A DNA stretch of 9,793 nucleotides, taken from positions 1 to 9,793 of the forward strand of contig JAQSCR010000526.1 of assembly GCA_029945495.1 (NCBI GenBank). Direction: 5' to 3'. This DNA comes from Pseudolabrys sp. Its GTDB lineage: Bacteria; Pseudomonadota; Alphaproteobacteria; Rhizobiales; Xanthobacteraceae. Below the pieces are notes generated by a model. That model searched no databases, was not told where the DNA came from, and was given only the letters and a program-made list of their open reading frames with translations. A program made the translations under genes and the position numbers. Below, piece after piece: positions 5,854-9,793 of this stretch (its first letter is position 1; the number at the start of each line of letters is the position of its first letter).

Positions 5854-7401
5854 CTACTGCAGCGTGATCGCCACGAAGCTCGGATCGCCGTCCGGCGACA
5901 CCACCAGCAGAACCACGGCCTTCTTGCCGTCCTTCTTGAGCTGGTCGATGCGCTTTTGCAGATCGGCCACATTGGCGATCGGCTGCTGCTGCACCTCGGC
6001 GATCACCATGCCTGGCTGCAGCCGCTTTTCCGCCGCCGGCGTATTGGCATCGACGCCGGTGATCAGAACGCCTTTCACCTGATCCTTGATCTTGTATTTC
6101 TTGCGCGATTCAGCGCTCAGATTGGCGAGATCGAGACCAAGCGCCTTCTTCACCACCGATTTTTCTTCCGGCGTGTCTTTCTTCGGCGTCAGCGCCGCCT
6201 GTTTCTCGCCGTCATCGAGACGGCCGAGCTTGACGATCTTGGTTTCTTCCTTGCCCTTGCGGATGATCAGGACTTCGACGTCCTTGCCGACCGGCGTATC
6301 GGCGACGATCTTGGGCAGATCGCGCATTTCCTTGATGTCCTTGCCGTCGAACTTGACGACGACGTCGCCCGGTTCGATGCCGGCGGGCTTGGCTGGGCCC
6401 TTGTCGTCGATGCCGGCGATCAGCGCGCCGCGCGTCGGCTTGATGCTGAGGCTGTCGGCGATTTCATCGGTCACCTGCTGGATGCGCACGCCGAGCCAGC
6501 CGCGCCGCACTTCCTTGAAGTCGCGCAACTGGTCGATCACGCCCAACGCGGTCTTCGACGGCACGGCGAAACCGATGCCGATCGAGCCGCCCGACGGCGA
6601 GATGATCGCAGTGTTGACGCCGATCACCTCGCCATTGAGGTTGAACAGCGGTCCACCCGAATTGCCCCGGTTGATGGCGGCGTCGGTCTGGATGTAGTTG
6701 TCATAAGGTCCCGAATTGATGTCGCGGTTGCGGGCCGAGACGATGCCGGCGGTCACCGTGCCGCCCAGGCTGACCGGGTTGCCGATCGCGATCACCCATT
6801 CGCCAAGACGCAGTTTGTCGCTGTCGCCAAACTTCACCGCCTTCAGCGGCTTGTCGGACTTCACCTTGAGCAGCGCCAGATCGCTCTTCTTGTCAGTGCC
6901 GATCAGTTCAGCCTTCAGCGTCGTGCCGTCATTGAGAATGACGCTGACTTCGTCGGCGTCGGCGATGACGTGATTGTTGGTGACCACCAGTCCGGACGGA
7001 TCGATGATGAAGCCGGAGCCGAGCGAATTGACGCGGCGCGGCGTCGGCGCGTTGCCGTTGGGCACACCGGGAGTGCCCGGCGTGCCGCCGTTCGGTCCAC
7101 GCCGGTTCTTGAAGAACTCCTCGAAGAATTCCTCGAACGGCGAGCCCGGCGGCAGCTGCGGCATGGCGCCGGCATTCATGTCGACGGTCTGCTTGGTCGA
7201 GATGTTCACGACCGCGTCGATCACCTGCTCGGCGACGTCGGCAATGCCGTCCGGCCCGCGCGCCTGCACCGGAACGGTGAAGACCGGCCAGGCGATGACG
7301 GCAGCGGTCAGAATTGTCAGGCCGGTACGGCCGGCCCGCAAAAATCTCGCGGAAATGCTTGCGGAAGAAGCGGAAATGCTTGCGGAAGAAAATGCGCCCA
7401 T
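5854..7401 (-). CDS. degP: DegP/HtrA (Do-like) periplasmic serine protease
   Basis: Trypsin-like protease and chaperone that handles misfolded envelope proteins in the periplasm. 515 residues. Signal peptide 1-47: a Ser/Ala-rich N-region, a hydrophobic core (28-45) and probable cleavage after VQA. Protease domain with catalytic His144 (TNNHVIA), Asp174 (KSDLALLKV) and Ser248 (GNSGGPL), oxyanion-loop context INRGNSGG. PDZ1 about 300-394 (RGALIAGIDDKGPAKPAGI), PDZ2 about 420-510 (KGVLITGVDANTPAAEKRL). An N-terminal segment PFEEFFEEFF precedes a Gly/Pro-rich linker, as is common in DegP relatives. The frame is open to a TTG at 7467, but the ATG at 7401 has AGGAG 11 bases upstream and begins right before the signal peptide. 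It is the last gene of the hflK-hflC-DUF2065-degP run, with a 185-bp gap before it. Odd point: a 21-bp perfect tandem repeat in the signal-peptide codons. DegQ or MucD are alternative names for the same type of protein. Confidence 0.95.
   Translation of the reverse strand: MGAFSSASISASSASISARFLRAGRTGLTILTAAVIAWPVFTVPVQARGPDGIADVAEQVIDAVVNISTKQTVDMNAGAMPQLPPGSPFEEFFEEFFKNRRGPNGGTPGTPGVPNGNAPTPRRVNSLGSGFIIDPSGLVVTNNHVIADADEVSVILNDGTTLKAELIGTDKKSDLALLKVKSDKPLKAVKFGDSDKLRLGEWVIAIGNPVSLGGTVTAGIVSARNRDINSGPYDNYIQTDAAINRGNSGGPLFNLNGEVIGVNTAIISPSGGSIGIGFAVPSKTALGVIDQLRDFKEVRRGWLGVRIQQVTDEIADSLSIKPTRGALIAGIDDKGPAKPAGIEPGDVVVKFDGKDIKEMRDLPKIVADTPVGKDVEVLIIRKGKEETKIVKLGRLDDGEKQAALTPKKDTPEEKSVVKKALGLDLANLSAESRKKYKIKDQVKGVLITGVDANTPAAEKRLQPGMVIAEVQQQPIANVADLQKRIDQLKKDGKKAVVLLVVSPDGDPSFVAITLQ
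7349..7390. repeat. perfect 21-bp tandem duplication in degP signal peptide
   Basis: Two identical adjacent 21-base units, 7349-7369 and 7370-7390, each starting GCGGAAATGC and ending GCGGAAGAA. The unit is seven codons, so copy-number change keeps the degP frame. It encodes the repeated Ser-Ala-Ser-Ile-Ser-Ala-Ser pattern at residues 5-18, before the hydrophobic core of the signal peptide. Confidence 0.9.
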
Positions 7402-7586
7402 GGGCGTCGGTTCTCCTGGGGAATAACGGTCAATGCCGAGATTGACGCCGACTTCACGGCGATTCAAGGGCGTTTCTCACCCGTCCCATCAATACGGCGG
7501 GAGCGGTCGCATCATGACAGCCCGATTCGCCGGCAAAGCGGCCTGTTTACCGCCAAAGCGACCGCGAAGTCGGGCCTAAACTCCGG
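7402..7586. promoter_or_regulatory. intergenic leader between DUF2065 gene and degP
   Basis: 185 bases with no supported gene. It carries an inverted repeat: GCCCGATTCGC at 7520-7530 pairs with 7564-7575 with one bulged base, enclosing 33 bases. Inside, a 14-base near-repeat occurs at 7530-7543 and 7550-7563 (12 of 14 identical, around CAAAGCG). On the minus strand CTTGAA (7468-7463), a heat-shock-type -35 element, is followed after 17 bases by TCAATC, a poor -10. The gap is long enough for degP to have its own promoter in addition to read-through from hflKC. AGGAG at 7413-7417 is the degP ribosome binding site. Confidence 0.35.
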
Positions 7587-7772
7587 CTAACTGCGGACCA
7601 GCCACACCAGGATCAGGCCGATGACCGCCGAGCCGATGCCGACGAGGCGCAACGTCGCTTCCGGCGTTTCGACCACGCTTTGCATTGCCCGCTTGGCGTG
7701 AGCCGGAAACGCGGCAAAGACCAGACCTTCGATGACGAAGACCAGTCCGAGCGCGGCCAGGAAATCAAACAT
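7587..7772 (-). CDS. DUF2065 family small inner-membrane protein (YjeT-like)
   Basis: 61-residue protein of unknown function made almost entirely of two hydrophobic helices, about 1-20 (FLAALGLVFVIEGLVFAAFP) and 41-59 (LRLVGIGSAVIGLILVWLV), joined by a short polar loop with positive and negative charges. The pattern, with an early EGL and a late RLVGI/GLILVWLVR, is that of DUF2065, whose Escherichia coli member YjeT is encoded just downstream of hflK-hflC. The gene begins 18 bases after the hflC stop, so it is almost certainly in the same operon. A role with the HflKC/FtsH complex is suggested by position only. Confidence 0.88.
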   Translation of the reverse strand: MFDFLAALGLVFVIEGLVFAAFPAHAKRAMQSVVETPEATLRLVGIGSAVIGLILVWLVRS

Positions 7773-7790
7773 GCCGGCCGCGCCGCCTTG

Positions 7791-8696
7791 TTACTTGGCA
7801 GCCGGCGCCGTCGCCGGTGCCGCCTGCTTGCCTGACGGATCGTTGAAGTAGCGGAAGAAGTTGGTGTCGGGCTTGAGCAGCAGGCGGGTGTCGCCGGCCT
7901 TCAGGCTCGCTTCATAGGCCTGCATCGACCGGTAGAAGGCGAAGAAGTCCGGATCCTGATTGAAAGCGTCGGCAAAGATCTGGTTTCGGGTGGCGTCGCC
8001 CTCACCGCGAATCTGCTCGGATTTCGACGTCGCATCCGCGACCAGCACGGTCACTTCACGATCGGCGCGTGAGCGGATTTCCTGCGCCCGCTGGGCGCCC
8101 TGCGCACGGAATTCGGCCGCCTCTCGCTGGCGCTCGGTCTGCATGCGCTGATAGACCGCCTGGCTGTTCTGTTCCGGCAAGTCGGCGCGCCGGATACGAA
8201 CGTCCACCACCGTGATGCCGTAGCCGCTGGCTTCCTTGTCGACGAGACCGAGGATGCGCTCCATCAATTCGGCGCGCTGGTCGCGCACGACATGGGTGAA
8301 GGTCGCCTCGCCGAGCACCCGGCGCAGCGCCGAGTTGAGCAGGATAGCGAGCTGCGAATTGGCGCCCTGGATCGAGCCGAGCGTCTGGTAGAAGCGCAGC
8401 GCGTCCTTGATTTTGTAACGGGCGAAGGCATCGACCACCAACCGCTTCTGGTCGGAGGCGATCACTTCCTGGGCCGGCGCTTCCAGATCGAGGATGCGCT
8501 TATCGATGGCGATCACCTGGTCGATGAACGGCACCTTGACGTTGAGGCCCGGCTCGCTGACCACGCGCACCGGCTGGCCGAGACGAACCACCAACACCTG
8601 CTGCGTCTGATAGACGGCAAACAACGATGAGTAGCCGATCACGAGCGCGGCCACGATGAGGACGGCGGCAACGCCGCCAATGAAATTAAGCCTCAT
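7791..8696 (-). CDS. hflC: HflC, SPFH/band-7 membrane protein modulating FtsH
   Basis: 301-residue subunit of the HflKC complex, which surrounds and modulates the FtsH AAA protease in the inner membrane. A single N-terminal TM helix (about 7-29) is followed by an SPFH/band-7 domain (about 25-190; VYQTQQVLVVRLGQPVRVV and the GLNVKVPFIDQV segment). A charged helical region (about 185-235; RMQTERQREAAEFRAQGAQR, SRADREV) forms the family's long helix, followed by DPDFFAFYRSMQAYEASL. The tail is Ala/Pro-rich and low in complexity. The ATG at 8696 has GGGAG seven bases upstream, and its start overlaps the hflK stop as ATGA, indicating translational coupling. Despite its Hfl name it is not itself a protease in the accepted model. 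Confidence 0.96.
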   Translation of the reverse strand: MRLNFIGGVAAVLIVAALVIGYSSLFAVYQTQQVLVVRLGQPVRVVSEPGLNVKVPFIDQVIAIDKRILDLEAPAQEVIASDQKRLVVDAFARYKIKDALRFYQTLGSIQGANSQLAILLNSALRRVLGEATFTHVVRDQRAELMERILGLVDKEASGYGITVVDVRIRRADLPEQNSQAVYQRMQTERQREAAEFRAQGAQRAQEIRSRADREVTVLVADATSKSEQIRGEGDATRNQIFADAFNQDPDFFAFYRSMQAYEASLKAGDTRLLLKPDTNFFRYFNDPSGKQAAPATAPAAK

Positions 8697-9793
8697 GGCT
8701 TGGCTCCCGTCTGAGTCCGCGGCTGCGCCGGGCGATCGAGTTCGCGTAACGGAAGATAAGGCACCACGCCGCCGCCGCCTTCGCGGCCGGAGTCCATGAT
8801 GATCTTGTCGGCGCCGCCGAGCACGCGCTCCATGGTTTCGAGATACATGCGCTCGCGGGTGACTTCGGGCGCCTTCTTGTACTGCTCGTAAATCTTGAGG
8901 AAGCGCGAGGTCTGGCCGGTGGCTTCCGCCACGGTCTGCGACTTGTAGGCTTCCGCGCCTTGCGTGATCTGCGCGACCTTGCCGCGCGCTTCCGGCACGA
9001 CCTTGTTGGCGTAGGTCTGCGACTCGTTGACCGACCGCTCGAGATCGGCGCGCGCAGCCTGCACGTCGCGGAAGGCGTCGATCACCTGCGTCGGCGGATC
9101 GACCTTCTGCAGCTGCACCTGCTGCACCAGAATGCCCGCGCCGTAATGGTCGAGCGTCTTCTGCATCAGCTCCTGCACCGCGTTTTCGATCGTCTGGCGC
9201 GCTCCGGTGAGGATCGGCTGGATGTCGGAACGGCCGACCACTTCACGCATCGCGCTTTCGGCCACCGCTTTCACGGTGCCCTCGGGATTTTGAATGTTGA
9301 AGAGGTATTCGCCGACGCCGGTCGGCTTGACCTTCCACAGCACCGAGAAGTCGACATCGACGATGTTCTCGTCGCCGGTGAGCATCAGGCTCTCTTCCGG
9401 CACGTCGCGCACGCTTGAGCCGCGGCGGGTATCATCGACCACGCGCATGCCGATGTCGATCTTGTTGACGCGCAGCGCCTTGGGCGTCAGCGCGGTCTCG
9501 ATCGGATATGGCAGGTGATAGTTCAGGCCGGGCTGCACTTCGCGCACGTCCTTGCCGAAGCGCAGCACGACGCCGAGTTCGTCCGGCTCAACCTTGAAGA
9601 AGCCCGAGAAGCCCCACAGCGCCACCGCGGCGAGCGCCAGCAGCGCAAAACCCTTGCTGCCGAGATTGCCGCCAGGCAGCACGCCGCGCAACTTATCCTG
9701 ACCGCGGCGGAGGATTTCCTCCAGATCGGGCGGCTTGGGGCCTGACGATTGCGGTCCGGAGCCCCAGGGACCCTTGCCCCCGCCGCCCCACGG
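8693..9793 (-). CDS. hflK: HflK, SPFH/band-7 membrane protein, start just beyond the window
   Basis: Partner of HflC in the FtsH-modulating inner-membrane complex. The frame is open to the right edge, giving 366 residues; the first visible ones, PWGGGGKGPWGSGPQ, match the Gly/Pro/Trp-rich cytoplasmic start of HflK, so probably only the initiator Met (or a few residues) is missing. A TTG at 9691 is in frame but would remove this conserved N-terminus. Following it: PPDLEEILRRGQDKLR; TM about 48-66; SPFH domain from FFKVEPDELGVVLRFGK (66-82) to about 240; charged helix about 240-300; C-terminal RERMYLETMERVLGGADKII (313-332), typical of HflK; then a Pro-rich tail. Its TGA overlaps the hflC ATG by 4 bases. 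The operon promoter lies outside the window. Confidence 0.95.
   Translation of the reverse strand, partial: PWGGGGKGPWGSGPQSSGPKPPDLEEILRRGQDKLRGVLPGGNLGSKGFALLALAAVALWGFSGFFKVEPDELGVVLRFGKDVREVQPGLNYHLPYPIETALTPKALRVNKIDIGMRVVDDTRRGSSVRDVPEESLMLTGDENIVDVDFSVLWKVKPTGVGEYLFNIQNPEGTVKAVAESAMREVVGRSDIQPILTGARQTIENAVQELMQKTLDHYGAGILVQQVQLQKVDPPTQVIDAFRDVQAARADLERSVNESQTYANKVVPEARGKVAQITQGAEAYKSQTVAEATGQTSRFLKIYEQYKKAPEVTRERMYLETMERVLGGADKIIMDSGREGGGGVVPYLPLRELDRPAQPRTQTGAKP

Noticed and set aside
5956..7590. Long plus-strand open frame (544 codons) opposite degP
   Set aside because: It is antisense to an unambiguous protease gene, its product is rich in Arg, His, Asp and Ala with no recognisable domain, and it fits the stop-poor antisense frames expected in GC-rich DNA.
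1..9793. Search for mobile elements, CRISPR arrays, tRNA/rRNA genes or a defence or biosynthetic system
   Set aside because: No transposase, integrase, spaced direct-repeat array, RNA gene signature or unfamiliar multi-gene cassette is visible; all sizeable genes belong to well-known families.

Overview
This window looks like the chromosome of a GC-rich alphaproteobacterium, most likely of the Rhizobiales (Bradyrhizobium / Rhodopseudomonas / Xanthobacteraceae type). The evidence is the strong GC bias at third codon positions, the style of the SerB, DegP and HflK proteins, and the gene order hflK-hflC-DUF2065-degP next to a divergent serB/miaA pair. The genus is inferred and cannot be fixed from this sequence alone.

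Layout from left to right. 1-1589 (-): 5' part of a methyl-accepting chemotaxis protein whose C-terminus runs off the left edge. 1590-1810: AT-richer intergenic region with candidate regulatory sites. 1811-3862 (-): a complete second chemoreceptor of the same architecture. 3863-4011: intergenic region with several short palindromes. 4012-4944 (-): miaA. 4936-5817 (+): serB, whose start codon overlaps the divergent start of miaA. 5817-5842: a perfect 11-bp hairpin between convergent serB and degP. 5854-7401 (-): a DegP/HtrA-type periplasmic protease. 7587-7772 (-): a small two-helix DUF2065 membrane protein. 7791-8696 (-): hflC. 8693 to the right edge (-): hflK, probably lacking only its start codon.

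Functionally there are three blocks. The right block, hflK-hflC-DUF2065-degP, is an envelope quality-control cluster: HflK and HflC form a membrane complex that modulates the FtsH protease, and DegP degrades or chaperones misfolded periplasmic proteins. The middle block holds two housekeeping enzymes, MiaA (tRNA A37 prenylation) and SerB (last step of serine synthesis), transcribed away from each other with overlapping starts. The left block is a pair of co-oriented paralogous transmembrane chemoreceptors with large all-helical, probably NIT-like, periplasmic sensors.

I see no mobile element, CRISPR array, RNA gene or defence system. Most of the window is ordinary core-genome content. The points worth a second look are small: unusual residues at conserved positions in one receptor and in SerB, a perfect 21-bp in-frame tandem repeat in the DegP signal peptide, a candidate serB promoter lying inside the miaA P-loop codons, and paired palindromes upstream of one receptor.
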